Part shown: piece by piece, positions 21,613-33,886 of the stretch | How the letters are laid out: every line of letters begins with the position of its first letter | Numbering within the stretch: the stretch's first letter is position 1 | Translations under genes and position numbers: made by a program | The notes under the pieces: model-generated | Database searches by the model: none | The model's input: only the letters and a program-made list of their open reading frames with translations | What the model was told of the DNA's origin: nothing | Assembly (NCBI GenBank): GCA_017893485.1 | Contig: CM030368.1 | Span: forward strand, 179,595,654 to 179,659,653 | Source of the DNA: Hemerocallis citrina | Taxonomy: Eukaryota > Streptophyta > Magnoliopsida > Asparagales > Asphodelaceae | DNA length: 64,000 nucleotides | Direction: 5' to 3'

Positions 21613-21888
21613 AGTTAATCACCTTGGCTTTACTGGTCTTCGGGTGCGTTTTAAAATGTTACTGTAGCTCAGCGGAGCAATGGTCTTGGGTTCGAGCCTC
21701 TCAAGAGACTTTGTTTTTTTTTCTAAATTTCGTTTTTTACTCAAAGGCCGAAAACCAGACTTAAGGGTAAATCAAATTCCCTATTAGACAGTTAGACATC
21801 TTGGCCTAACTGGTCTTCGGATGCACCTTAGTGCGGTTACTATTCATGGCGGGTTGGGCAATGACCCGGGTTCAAATCCAATCATAAC
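21613..21888 (+). other. Two tRNA-like (A-box/B-box) modules in the LTR of B
   Basis: Module 1: A-box-like TTTACTGGTCTTCGGGTGCG (21629-21648) and B-box-like GGGTTCGAGCC (21688-21698). Module 2: CTAACTGGTCTTCGGATGC (21806-21824) and GGGTTCAAATCC (21868-21879). Both have tRNA-type spacing between boxes, but no full cloverleaf, so they are not tRNA genes. The same pair is in C and D at the same relative place. Confidence 0.6.
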
Positions 21889-23445
21889 CACTTATTTTTT
21901 TTCTTTTTTTGATTTTTTTGGTATTTTGAGTTTTTAAATGAAATAAAAATTGGGAAAAATTCTATTTAATCTTCTAAAATTGTTTAGACTTTATAAAAAT
22001 TAATTCTACAATATTTTGATATTTTGTGAGAATTAAAAGAGGATTTTACATTAAATATTGTTGAAGAACTCGATTTTATCGATTAAATTGTGACTATGGT
22101 TAATTAAGAAAAATGAAAGTTTGGAATGCATTTGCATTCTTCTTAATGAGATTTTATGATTATTAACATTTGATTAAGATTATTTGATATTGCACACAAT
22201 GTTATGAATGATTAAATTGATAAAAGTGGGTAAAATAAATTATTTTTTGTTATAAGTTTATAAAGGAAATGTTTCTCTTTGAGAAAGAGATTTTGAATAA
22301 AGAAATTGAATATTATTTTGAGATTGAATATGACTTATTGTTGATCTCTAGAAAGAGATAGTTGTTGGAATCTAGAGGTTAGGCGAGATCCTAGTTACCG
22401 GCAGTTTTTATTAATGAATTTGATAGCTAATCAGTGTGGGTTAAGCATCTCTTGAGAAGTAGCCAGGTTGGGTTGACTATCTCTTTTGTTTGGTTTAAGT
22501 CCGTAGGGTAAGCTAGCTCTAGGTTGTGATGATTTTCTTCTAAAACAAACTAAATTGTAAGGACTACACTATAGTGGAGATGTGATGAAAGTAAGAGAAA
22601 AACACGACTATGAGGCCCTCGGATCTACGGTGTGAGAGTATTTATAGGTTGCCTGCTTGATGAGTCATCTCATGGCATGGATACATCTCTAGAATTATCA
22701 GGAACGTGATGATGCTTGTGGGGTGTTTAGTGACTATGTGTGGTGCCATAGTTCCATGACGGAGGCTGAATTGTCATAGGCTCTGCATGATGCGTCATGT
22801 CACGACATGGGATTCCCTTCCAGGCTATCTGGACATGGGCTCGTAACTCATAAAATACTTAGGATACTTACCGTAGTTTTCGTAATAGTTTAAGTCATAG
22901 CGAGGGATCCAACCCTACAAGATGAAGAACGATTAAGGGCTTGCCCTCGGACCTATGTAGTATGGGATGCATAGAATCTGAACAAGTGCGCATTAGTGTC
23001 ATGTAATATAAATAACTGCATTAAGGACTAAGTGCACAATCACACATGACATCAATAGAATAGTCTCTCTTCAGATTTGTTTTGTGATCAAGTTTGGTGT
23101 TTGTTAAAATATTTAAGAATCGTTATACCTTCGGCATAGCGAGGATGGCCGTGTATAATATTTCGTCGGTTGTAAGCAACTGGCGTGCCCACAGCTTCAT
23201 GTGCAGGACTTGGAGTTTACAAGAAGATATAAAGATGAATTTGTTGCTGATGATTATTTAAATGCTATAGTTGTTACAATTGTACATTTATCATTGTTGT
23301 ATTTTATTTATTCCGATGCATGTTGATGTAAAAGACTCTGTTGTAAATAATGTTTTAAATTCCTTGTAAAATTGTACGAAGTAAAGTGTAAAGATCCTGT
23401 GGAACTTCGAATTCAGACTTATTTAAAATTCGGGGTGTTACAGAG

Positions 23446-23457
23446 TGGTATCAGAGC
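23446..23457 (+). promoter_or_regulatory. Primer-binding site of element B
   Basis: TGGTATCAGAGC, complementary to the 3' end of initiator Met tRNA, three bases after the 5' LTR. Confidence 0.92.
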
Positions 23458-26037
23458 TACGCTTCAATAAGTAGTACAAATTTACAAGGATGACACATTA
23501 GGATGGACATTAGAAGTGTGAGTTCAGTTTATAGATATTTAAATGTAAGTGATTTACATTTGTGTTGGTCTATACACCGACGTTTTCTCTTTCCTTTTCC
23601 TTGTGGATGGCTGGAGTCGTGAATGAAGTTGTTATTGAACTTTCATTCATGTTGATCTCCTCGTATACATTGATGTGAGATTTTATGCGAGTATATTTTT
23701 CCCTTGGTATTAGAGTGGCGCGCGGAAGCATGGTTGGTTTGAACTTACATTCATGCTACCTTACACATAGACACACTTCACTCTTTAAATTTTTCTTCCT
23801 GAATTTTTATCATAGAACTTTTTTGACATTCAATATTTTTCAAATAAATATTTTCTTATATTATTAAATCAATTGGATATGTATTATTTTGTCTATCTCC
23901 CTTAGTCATGATCTTTTTGAATTTGTTTTATCTGTCTTTCAGTCCTAAAATTTTGTCCTTCGTATTTTTATGTCACTTTATGTTTATCCATTTACATTGC
24001 TATTACTTTACGTATTTTATTAAGTTTTAGATTACCGTTTATTAAATTTATATTGCAACTATTATTTTCTTCATTTATTATTTTCATTATATTTTGAATT
24101 TTGCTTATGTACATTCATTTTATATGATTTGATTTCGTGATACTACTTTTTTCCATTTCCTCATATTGTCTTATATATTTCAGTATATTTTTAACAAGAT
24201 TGAGATATTCTACTCATATAAACATGACATGCCATTTCGTTTTATTGTCCGATACTATTGTTATTGCATATTATCTACTAATTTGTTTTGTTATATTCAC
24301 TTTTACTATTAATCGCTACTCATAAATTTTGTAGTTTTACGCATCTTCAATATAATACATACACTACATAATTATTGTTTTCATTCGTATTTTCAGCTCG
24401 TGCATATAATTTACACTATTTTCGTCTTAATGTTTTAAATCCTTTTCATTACGACAAATTTTGTATACCCTATATTTAAAGTCTATACATCTATTTTAAT
24501 ATTTTGTCATTGTAATTTCCTACTTCATTTACAACTTTTCCATCCATTTTTATATCACTGATTTCAAATATAACACTGTACTTTATTAAACACCCAATAT
24601 CCAAGTATATAAGGAAGATTACATCTTTCCATCTCCTGTTTTGGTGCAACCCGATGTCACGAGGGCAAATCTGCAACTAGACGTCAATGGAGGTAAACTG
24701 CAACTGGATGTCGGGGAGGCAAAGTCTGCAACCGAATGTCCACAAGGCAAACTGCAATCAGATGTCATAGAGGCAATTCCGCAATTTGAGGTCGAGGAGG
24801 CAAGTCTGCAGTTGGATACCAACGAGGCAAACCTACACCAGAAGGAGATTGTCTACTTTGATAACTCCTACTTTATTTTCTATAATATTTACTTACCACT
24901 ATTCTATTTTTGTACTAGCTTTTACTATTTTATAATATTTTACAACCTAGCATTATATTGTTTATACTGATTTCTATATCTATCCTACTTGTATATTTAC
25001 TACTTAATCTTAACTATCTTGCCGTCTTCTTCGTATTATTTTGTATTTTTATACGGGTTAGTATTTCATGCCACTTCATCTTATTTTATATTGCTATTAA
25101 CTTATCTTTAGATTTGGTGGCTACTCACCTAACAAAAAAATAAAATTTGTATTTATACTTTTTTTCAATTCATAAGTTATTTCTATATAATTAGTTTTTG
25201 CATTGTTTCAGTAATATGTTGTTCCTTTTTTTACTATGATGTCTTGTTTTACTCTTACAAATCATTTATAATTTTCGTATTATAATATTGCTTGTTTCAC
25301 CCTTATAATTTTACACCTAGGTACGTATATAATTTTGCATGTTGGGTTTTCTTGCTCTACTTAACAACTCAAAAGTATTTCGATGTATGCCTTCTATATC
25401 TTTAATTTTCAAATAGTATGTATAATTATTATAGTTAACTTACAAATTATTCTATGATATTAATTTGTATACAAAAATATTTTTATGTTTTCTATACTTT
25501 TAACTAAATTTCATTCTCATTTATTTTTCAAATTGTTATCCAATAGTCTTGTTTTTAAATTGTTAATTCAGTTTTCGTCACACAATACCAATTCAGTTTG
25601 CAATTTTCTACCGTTTATTACTTTGATAAATTTTGATTACTAAATCTACTTATAAAATTATCCATTGACTATGTTTCTCTGTATTGCGTTGTTTTCCGAA
25701 CTATTCCACAATTAATGACTTAATTTATTTTTCCTTTTCATCTAATACTTTACCTAACATTATTTTGTATGAAACTTCTTTCAATCTATACTATTTTTTA
25801 TGGTCACATTTCTTTCCTTATGTTATTTTCGTAGTTTACTTGTTCTGTTCTTATGAAATTTGATACTCATAGTTTTCTTATATAAAGTTTGTCTTGTTTT
25901 TCCACATTGCTTATTTTTAGACTACATTTATTTTCTTAATATTTGCAGTTTTTTATATACAATAATGATATTTCTGTAGTGTGTACAAAATACAACCTTT
26001 ACCCTAGCGAGTTACGAGGACAGAACTATTCTAAGTG
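23458..26037 (+). other. Non-coding internal domain of element B
   Basis: AT-rich, no gag or pol motif in any frame. The first 350 bp after the primer site is clearly conserved (inverted) in element C at 29560-29874, including ATTAGAGTGGC and the GGAAGCATGGTTGGTTTGAAC stretch; this may be the RNA packaging leader. The last 1.2 kb matches the inverted sequence at 18224-19600. A tandem repeat at 24640-24840 is described separately. Confidence 0.8.
24640..24841 (+). repeat. 27-28-bp tandem repeat, seven units, open in one frame
   Basis: About seven degenerate units of the form CAACTGGATGTCRRGGAGGCAAA...CTG. The frame from ATG at 24641 (109 codons) reads them as nine-residue repeats: NLQLDVNGG, KLQLDVGEA, KSATECPQG, KLQSDVIEA, IPQFEVEEA, SLQLDTNEA. 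The length is a multiple of three in nearly all units, which keeps the frame. The rest of the frame is low-complexity hydrophobic sequence, so a real protein is doubtful. The nine-residue period could be a relic of a gag or captured coding repeat. Confidence 0.6.
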
Positions 26038-26059
26038 GTGGGGGGGGGGGGGGGAGGGG
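26038..26059 (+). promoter_or_regulatory. G-only polypurine tract of element B
   Basis: GTGG, then a run of about 15 G, A, then about 7 G run into the 3' LTR (GTAACACC). The first LTR base T is lost to G. This is the plus-strand primer site; runs of this kind can also form G-quadruplex structures. Confidence 0.8.
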
Positions 26060-28856
26060 GGTAACACCCCGTAAAATTGGAAATGACAATTTTACCCTCG
26101 CGTGTTATGCACGTATATTTTGTACCGTTACTGATAATATTTGTAACGCACTTCAATACGTATTTTTGGATTCCGACTATTTATGTATTTTCCTTATTCT
26201 TAAAATCCTATTTGATTCAACTCAATTATAATATTTCAATCTCTATATTTTTACGTGCTTTGTACGTATTGTCGATGCACGTGTCGAATAAGCATTTTTC
26301 CACCACTGCGTGTAATATTTTCTATATGTTTCAATTATTTATTTTATATATTCGAATTCAAATTATAAATGGTAATTTATTTTCCTCTATTTTTGATTTA
26401 AATACTTTTATACGTGTGGTGCACGTGTTTTCTATGTACGTAGTGATTGCGTCGTGGAATATATAAAATTAATAAATATATTTTTCTTATGTTGTTTTCG
26501 ATTATATTTTAATAATTTTCCGTTGGTAAAGTTGATTTCGCATTTTGATATTTTACGTGCGACGAACGTGTTTTCGGTGAATGTATTTAAACATATTCGT
26601 TTTCAAAATAAAATTTTGAAGTATATGTGTGTATATTTTGTTCATGCATGAAAAACTATAATTTTTAATTAAACTAATTTTTATGCAAATATTTTATATA
26701 TATATATATAATCACATTTTTTTAAAATTAAATATATGTATATGTATGAAGGAAGTGTGTGCTAGTGCAAGTACGTGCACATGTTTGGGTATGAAAAGAT
26801 GGTGGCCGACTGTTCTGGTGTTGGAGGGAAGTACAAATATTTTTGAATTTGTGAGTGGTGTTAGTGTTGCTAGTGGATACCCCCACCCCTACCTTTCTCC
26901 ATCATCCCCTTCTTTCCTCTCTGTTCATTTCCGAAGCCACAAACCAAAAGCCAACCAGCAAAAGCCCCCATGTTGCTTTCTCCATTCATTCACCTAATAC
27001 ATCTATACCTATAGCTATACCCCCTAATATATTTCTCCCTCCCATCTTTCTTTCCTTCTCCCCTATCACTTTCGAATCCAGCATGTCCCTCTCTGTGCCT
27101 TCTCCACCTACTCTCACACCTAATACATATATGTATATAAATATATGCTTACTTCCCCCATTAAAATTATATATGTATGTGTAGATATATAAGTGTATGG
27201 AGTAGAACTACTTCACTGTTGCTCATGAAGAAAATGAAGTTAAAGTTCTTTTGCTGTGCTTGGCCGAAAATGGACCTTGGGTTTTGGTGTGCGGATTTGA
27301 GGAGACAAATTGGAGTTTCTAGGAGCTTCTCATTCTAGGAGTTTAATTGCTAGAAATTAAATTTCCTTGGGTGGGTGACTCTAAAATTCTTTCTAATTTA
27401 GGAGTAAAATTTGCATGCTAGATAATGTAGAATTTGATTTGTTTGGTATGTTAAGTTGTAGATTACTTAATCTTAATTATTTTGTGTCAAGATGTATTGA
27501 ATTGATGGTGTGATTCGTATCAATGATTAGAATTCTGGTTAAATTAAGAAGTGAAAATTGATGTATCATTTAGAAAATTATTGGAATGAGATTTGATGCA
27601 TGTTAGAATAATAGTAGTCCAAATAATACAATATGTACGGAAAATGACTCTTGATGCCAATGTGGTAAAGAAATGCGGAATTAATCTCACTAGTATTTAT
27701 TTTATGAGTATAGAAATTTTATAGAGGAATTTGATGAAATACAACCTTTTAATTGGAAAATTGATTATATGCATTCTTTGATGCAATTTTGAAGAAAGAT
27801 TTTATTATATTGGAAAAAAAATGAGAAACTTCTGAATTTAAAAACATGTACGATACTGTTTTTTCAAAGAAACACATTATGGAGAATTATTTATATTTTT
27901 GTAGAAGTACAAATCGATTGAAAGACTATCTCTTTTGTTTGGTTTAAGTCCGGTAGGGTAAGCTAGCTCTAGGTTGTGATGATTTTTTTCTAAAACAAAC
28001 TAAATTGTGATGAAAGTATGAGAAAATTACGAGTATGAGGGCCTCGGATCTACGGTGTGAGTGTATTCATAGGTTGCCTGCTTGATGAGTCATGACATTG
28101 CGTGCATACATCTCCGAAATTATCGGGACCGTGGCGACACTTGTGGGGTGTTTGGTGACTACGGGTGGCGCAATTGTTCCATGACGGAGGCTGAATTGTC
28201 CATAGGCTCTGGCATAATGCGTCGTGACATAACGTGGGATTCCCCTCCAGACTGTCTGGACATTGGCTCGTAACTCATAGAACACCTAAGATACTTACCG
28301 TAGTTACCGTAGTAGTTTAAGTCATAGCGAGGGATCCAATCCTACAAGATGAAGAACGATTAAGGGCTTGCCCTCGGCCCTATGTAGTTTGGGATGCATA
28401 GAATCCGAATAAGTGCGCATTAGTGCCATGTAATATAAATAACTGCATTAAGGACTAAGTGCACATTCACACCCAACATCAATAGGATAGTCCCTCTATA
28501 GCTTTGTTTTGCGATCAAGTTTGTGGTTTGTTAAAGTATTTAAGAATCGTTATACCTTCGGCATAGCGAGGATGACCGTGTATAATATTTCGTCGGTTGT
28601 AAGAAACCGACATGCCCACAATTTCATGTGCAGGACTTTGAGTTTACAAGAAGATATAAAGATGAATTTGTTGCTGATAATTACTTAAATGCTAAAGCTG
28701 TTACAATTGTACATTTATCATTGTTGTATTTTATTTATTCCGCTACGTACTGATGTAAAAAACTCTGTTTAAATTCCTTGTAAAATTGTAAGAAGTGAAG
28801 TGTAAAGATCCTATGGAACTTTGAATTCAGACTTATTTGGAATTCGGGGTGTTACA
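26060..28856 (+). repeat. 3' LTR of element B, internally deleted
   Basis: It matches the 5' LTR but lacks about 0.95 kb between 27929 and 27930. The joint ATTGAAAGA|CTATCTC corresponds to 21545 and about 22479 in the 5' LTR, and the two share GA at the breakpoints. It also lacks the TATA/hairpin segment near 26871. The deletion removed both tRNA-like modules. Confidence 0.9.
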
Positions 28857-29874
28857 ATTGAAGTACATGACATGTATAGAAATCAGTGGAGAAATATATG
28901 TAGTAACTAAGAATGTGAAGACAATTAAAATTTGAGAATAAAGGTAAAGTATAAATAGTGAGTGTGTGTATTATATTAGTGAAGTGTAAAACTAAAAAAT
29001 TAATAAATAACTATTAATAGTGAAAAGTAAATGTAAAGCAGTAGAAAATAAGAATAACAGAATAGTAATAAAATGAATCTTATTGGATATGGGTACATTG
29101 CATTTATATAAGTAAAAATATTACAATCATGCTAAAATATACTGAAATATATAAGACAATATAAGATAATGAAAAAATATAGTATCACAAAATCAAATCA
29201 TATAAAATGACTATACATAAGCAAAGTTTAAAATTTTAAAAATTTAATAGAAATAATAAATGAAGAAAATAATAGTTGCAATATAAATTTAATAAACGGT
29301 AATCTAAAACTTAATAAAATGCGAAAAGTAATAGCAATGTAAATGGATAAACATAAAGTAACATAAAACACTAAGGATAAAATTCTAGGACTGAAAGACT
29401 GATAAAACAAATTCAGAAAGATCAACACTAAGGAGGATAGACAAAATAATAGTTATTGAAGTGATTTAATAGTATAAGAAAATATTTATTTGAAAAAAAT
29501 ATTAAATATTGGAAAATTACTATGATAAAAATTCAGGAAGAAAAATTTAAAGAGGGAAGTGTGTCACGTGTAAGGTATCATGAATGACGGTTCAAACCAA
29601 CTATGCTTCCGCGTGCCACTCTGATATCAAGGAAAAATATGCTCTCATACAGTCTCACATCAATGTATCGAGGAGAGTACCATGAATGCGAGTTCCATAA
29701 CTTCATCATTCATGAAACCAGCCATCTAATAAGGAAAGGGAGGAGAAAACGTCAGTGTATAGAGCAACACAAATGTAAATCACTTACATTTCAATCTCTA
29801 TAAACTGAACTCACACTTCTAATATCCACCCTAATGTGTATTCCTTGTAAATTTGTACTACTTATTGAAGCATG

Positions 29875-29886
29875 GCTCTGATACCA
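29875..29886 (-). promoter_or_regulatory. Primer-binding site of element C
   Basis: GCTCTGATACCA on the plus strand, i.e. TGGTATCAGAGC on the minus strand, three bases from the LTR edge at 29890. Confidence 0.92.
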
Positions 29887-31436
29887 CTCCGTAACACCCC
29901 GAATTCTAAATAAACCTGAATACGAAGTTTCACAGGATCATTACACTTCACTTCGTACAATTTTATAAGGAATTTGAAACTTTTATTACAACAAAGACTT
30001 TTACATCAACACGCAGCGGAATAAATAAATGAATTACAACTTAGTAGATATACAATTGTAACAACTTTAGCATTTAAATAATCATCCGCATCAAATTCAT
30101 CTTTATATCTTCTTGTAAATTTCAAGTCCTGCATATGAAACTGTGGGCACGTCAGTTACTTACAACCGACGCAATATTATACACGGCCATCCTCGCTATG
30201 CCGAAAATATAACGATTCTTTAATACTTTAACAACCACAAATTTGAATGTAAACAAAGTGTAAAGGAGTGACTGATCTAAACAAGTCAGTGTATGCAATG
30301 ACTTAATTCCTATTGCAGGTGTCTACGCTATGATGACATTAATGCATACTTGTTCGGATTCTATGCTTCCCATACTACATAGGTTCGAGGGCAAGCACTT
30401 ACGTACTCCACATTACAGGGTTAGATCCCTTTCCATGAATTTCCACTATGGTAATTACGATAAGTTCTTAAATATTTTATGAGTTACGAGCCCATGTCCA
30501 GACAGCCTAGAGGGGAATCTCACGTCATGACATGACGGATCATGTAGACAGTCTATGGACAATTCGCCTCTGTCATGAGAAGATGGCACTACGTAGTCAC
30601 CAAGCACCCCTCAAGCGTCGCCACGATCCTGATAATTCCTGAGATGGATTCACATCAAGACAAGATGCATCATGTAGACAGCCGGTGAAAACTCTCACAC
30701 CGTGAATCCGAGGCCCTCATACTTGTATTTTTCTCTTACTTTCATCACATCTCCCCTTAGTGCATGTCCTTAAGTTTTAATTTTGTTTTTAGAAGAAATC
30801 ATCACAACCTAGAGCTACCTTACCCTACCGGACTTAAGCCAACACAGGAGACAGTCAACCCAACTGGCTAATTCTCAAGAGATGCTCAACCGACACTGGT
30901 TAGCTCTCAAATTCATATTAATAACAACTGTCGGTTTTTAAGGATCTCGCCTAGCCTCTAGATTCCCATAACTATCTCGTTCTAGAAATCAACAATATGT
31001 TATATTCAATATCAAAATAATAGTTCAATTTCTTTATTCACAATCTCTTTCTCAAAAAACATTTCTTTATATTCTCATAACAAGAAGTAATTCACTTCGA
31101 CTTCTTTGTCAATTTAATCACTTATAGCATTGTGTGCAATTTAAATATTCTCAATCAATTACTATAACATCTCGTCCAGTGGATTTTAATTGTATTCAAA
31201 TCTTCATCTTTCTTTAATTATACAAGAGTCACATTTTTAATTGATAAATTCGAGTTCTTCAACATTATTTAATGTAAAATCCCCTTTCAATTCTCACAAA
31301 ATATATCAAAATATTATGAAAATATTTTTTATAAAATCCAGATAATTTTAGAGGAATAATAGAATCTTTCCCCAATTTTTATTGCTCTTTAAACCCCTTA
31401 AATACCAAAAAAAATCAAAAAAGAATTAAAAAGGGG

Positions 31437-31672
31437 CTACCAGGTTTCGAACCCAAGACCTTCACCATGCTATAGTGACCAACTCAGAGCGCCCCCGAAG
31501 ACCAGAAAGTCCAAAGGCGGTGGGCGATAGAAAGGAAACCCGAAAACCTTGTGTACAGACTTCGGTACTTTGGGATAAAATCAAGATTTAATAAAACAAT
31601 GTCTCTTCAAGAGTCGAACCCCATACTAACAGCACTGTTCATAATGCTCTACACCCACACCGATAACCAGTA
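31437..31672 (-). other. Two tRNA-like (A-box/B-box) modules in the LTR of C
   Basis: Minus strand. Module 1: CTGGTTATCGGTGTGGGTG (31670-31652) and GGGGTTCGACTC (31622-31611). Module 2: GAGTTGGTCACTATAGCATG (31485-31466) and GGGTTCGAAACCTGG (31454-31440). The second has the strongest resemblance to tRNA D-arm and T-arm sequence. The other LTR (16087-16325) has the same pair with several substitutions. Confidence 0.65.
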
Positions 31673-32502
31673 TTCCCAAACCCATTCTCTGTTATGAAGA
31701 AGAATTGAAATAACTTTATACTTTCTGTCTATTTGTAAATTTCCTTTACAAAAATTTCGATTTCTCAATCAGTTTGTATCTTTTAAATCAAAACTCCTTC
31801 CATAATATTTTCTTTAAAAATACAGTATAGTAGCAATTAGTAAACTTTATAAAACTCTTATTTTTTGAAAATGTAATAAGTTTTCTTTCCAATTTGCATT
31901 TAAAGAATACATTATCGACTTTGAAATAAAACTATGGTTCCTCCTCAAAACACCAATATAAATTTCTTTATGCCAAAAAAATACACATTTGTGGAACTAT
32001 TTCCATACTCTACTATACTAGCATCTTAAACTCTTTCATACATATTGCATTAATTTGACTATTATGTGAACATCCTAACATGCATCAATTAGAAGATTTC
32101 TTTTTCCACAACCCACTAAATGTATGTTCTTGTTCTCTTTCAATTTCACATGAGTTCTAGCATTCATTCTCTTTTTTTTTATCACATCATCACTACATAA
32201 TTAAAATAAAAACTAAGCCATTTAGCAACTAATATATATCAATATTCATTCATCTCAATCAACAACTAAGCTATATGTCAACTAGCATGCATCATACTAC
32301 TAAAATTTAGAAAGTATTTAAGAAACACCCACCTCAAATTGAAGAATATGAAATTAGAACTCCTAAAATGAAAGCTCCTAGTAGCAAAACTCCTTCAAAA
32401 GCTCCAAGAATCCACAAATCCACACCAAAAATTTCACCGAAACTTCAACAGCAAACTCGAGAGCATAACATTAATATGCATATATCTACATATGTATATA
32501 TA

Positions 32503-32561
<59 letters not shown>

Positions 32562-32849
32562 ATATGCATAATAGAATATATTATAAGTTATATATATATA
32601 CACATATATTGTATGGTGAAATGAATGGAGAAAGAAACCAACGCATTTGCAAGAGGGGTTTCAGATTTGACAGAGAAAGAAAGAAGGGAGAGGAGAAAAG
32701 GGTGAAGATTAGGGGTGGGGTGATTATAAAGGGGAATTAGGAGATAGTTATATTAACTAATTGTCCACTAATCACCCACTAACTCCACTCTCTTAATTCA
32801 AAAGCATTAGTTTTCCCTCCATCCCAAACACAACCGGCCACTTCTTTGT

Positions 32850-33590
32850 AAAAACACGTGCACGTGCACCGCACGTACACACACTTCGTTCACATACATA
32901 TATATATTTATATTTAATTTAAAATATAGGTTATAATATATATAGTAAATGTTTAAATAAAATTATTCTAGTTTAATTATAAATTATATTTATCATGCTC
33001 AAATAAATAAACACACACACACTTCAAAATTTTATTTTGAAAGAGAATGCAACTAACACGTGCATTACAAACACGTGCGTCGCACGTAAAACAAATATTC
33101 AAATATGAAATCAATTTTATCAAAGGAAAAATATTTATAAATAATTGGAATGTGCATAAGAAAATATATTTCATTATACATATACCGTAGTGTAATCAGT
33201 TCGTACATTGAAAACACGTGCACCGCACGTATAAAAATATTTTAATCAAAATATGGGAAAATGAACTTCCGTTTATAAAACGAATTCAAACACGTCATTA
33301 AATAAATAATTGAAATACATAGAAAATATTACACGTAGCGGTAAAATATACGTAATTGACACGTGCATCGATAACACGTGCAATGTACTTAAAAACACAA
33401 AGATTAAAAATTAGTATTTGAGTTAGCTCAAAATAAGATAAAATAAATCTTGAGAAGACAGAAATGCATAAATAGTCTAAATCAAAAATACGTAGGGAAA
33501 CACATTACGAATATTACCCGTAACGGTACAAAATACACGTGCGTAACATATGAGAGGCAAAATTGTTATTTCCAATTTTACGGGGTGTTA
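32850..33590 (-). promoter_or_regulatory. Cluster of CACGTG/ACGTGC motifs in the U3 part of the LTR
   Basis: Repeated near-palindromes such as ACGTGCACCGCACGT occur at about 32858-32878, 33056-33088, 33214-33232, 33358-33386 and 33536-33542. Each pairs two ACGTG half-sites 6-12 bp apart. CACGTG is the G-box bound by plant bHLH and bZIP factors; regulation by them is inference. The same array is in the other LTR of C, in B (19685-20360), and singly in D (35099-35122) and F (46403-46430). Confidence 0.6.
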
Positions 33591-33592
33591 CA

Positions 33593-33886
33593 CTGCCTTT
33601 ATCAAAAGAAGACACATAGTAGTGCTCTGTATAATGTTGGTAGTTATCAACTCATAAATTATTCTATGTGGGTTTTGCAACTGAATGTTGATTACTATAT
33701 TATTTTTAGTGAAGACAATCATAGATAATAACTAGCAATACAATAGGAAAGGAAAGAATAAAAAGACATAAGTATGTAATTTCTGTATTACCATTGATAG
33801 ATGTTTATTACATTGTGTAAATTTTGTTTTATCTATATGAATATATGTTTATTACTGGGATTTGCGGTATTATTGTTGACAGAGAA
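33593..33886. other. Upstream part of the first PMD copy; no gene
   Basis: From about 33672 the sequence is homologous to 39785-40000 upstream of the second PMD copy, so the duplication begins here. AT-rich, no open frame of note. Confidence 0.6.

Larger units (their letters stand above)
19645..23442 (+). repeat. 5' LTR of element B
   Basis: TGTAACACCCTGCAAAATTG...GGGGTGTTACA. The first 0.75 kb has repeated ACGTG motifs (19690, 19856, 19862, 19898, 19998-20011, 20141, 20353). A TATA box is at 20491. Two tRNA-like modules lie at 21613-21708 and 21800-21888. The last 0.9 kb (22560-23442) is the part best conserved between B, C and D. Confidence 0.9.
19645..28856 (+). mobile_element. LARD-like non-coding LTR retrotransposon 'B', inserted in element C
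   Basis: 5' LTR 19645-23442 (3798 bp), primer site 23446-23457, internal domain to 26059, 3' LTR 26060-28856. It is bracketed by ATTGA at 19640-19644 and 28857-28861, an exact 5-bp duplication, inside the internal domain of element C. It is the same family as C, in opposite orientation. No gag or pol domain is found in the 2.6-kb internal domain. The 3' LTR is about 1 kb shorter, mainly through one internal deletion, so the copy is not recent. Confidence 0.92.
14606..33592 (-). mobile_element. LARD-like non-coding LTR retrotransposon 'C' (split by element B)
   Basis: On the minus strand: 5' LTR 33592-29890, primer site 29886-29875, internal domain 29874-28862 and 19644-18224, G-rich polypurine tract 18223-18210, 3' LTR 18209-14606. 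LTRs are about 3.6-3.7 kb and the internal domain about 2.5 kb with no gag or pol. Flanks are ATGCC (14601-14605) and CTGCC (33593-33597), a target duplication with one change. LTRs much longer than usual with a non-coding internal domain is the definition of a LARD. Such elements rely on proteins of an autonomous partner. The LTR ends (TGTAACACCCCG...) have point changes at both outer edges. Confidence 0.88.
29890..33592 (-). repeat. 5' LTR of element C
   Basis: Plus-strand edges CGTAACACCCCGAATTC and ACGGGGTGTTACA. It matches 14606-18209 closely over its full length. (TA)n is expanded at 32500-32570 relative to the other LTR. tRNA-like modules on the minus strand lie at 31605-31672 and 31437-31495. 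CACGTG motifs cluster at 32850-33590. Confidence 0.9.

Noticed and set aside
26041..26062. Target-site or assembly gap suggested by the long G run
   Set aside because: The matching C run in element C at 18210-18223 shows it is a real family feature, the polypurine tract.
31437..31495. A possible functional tRNA gene (minus strand)
   Set aside because: A and B boxes are good, but I cannot form an acceptor stem or an anticodon arm from the flanking bases, and it lies in a repeated LTR. Kept only as a tRNA-like module.
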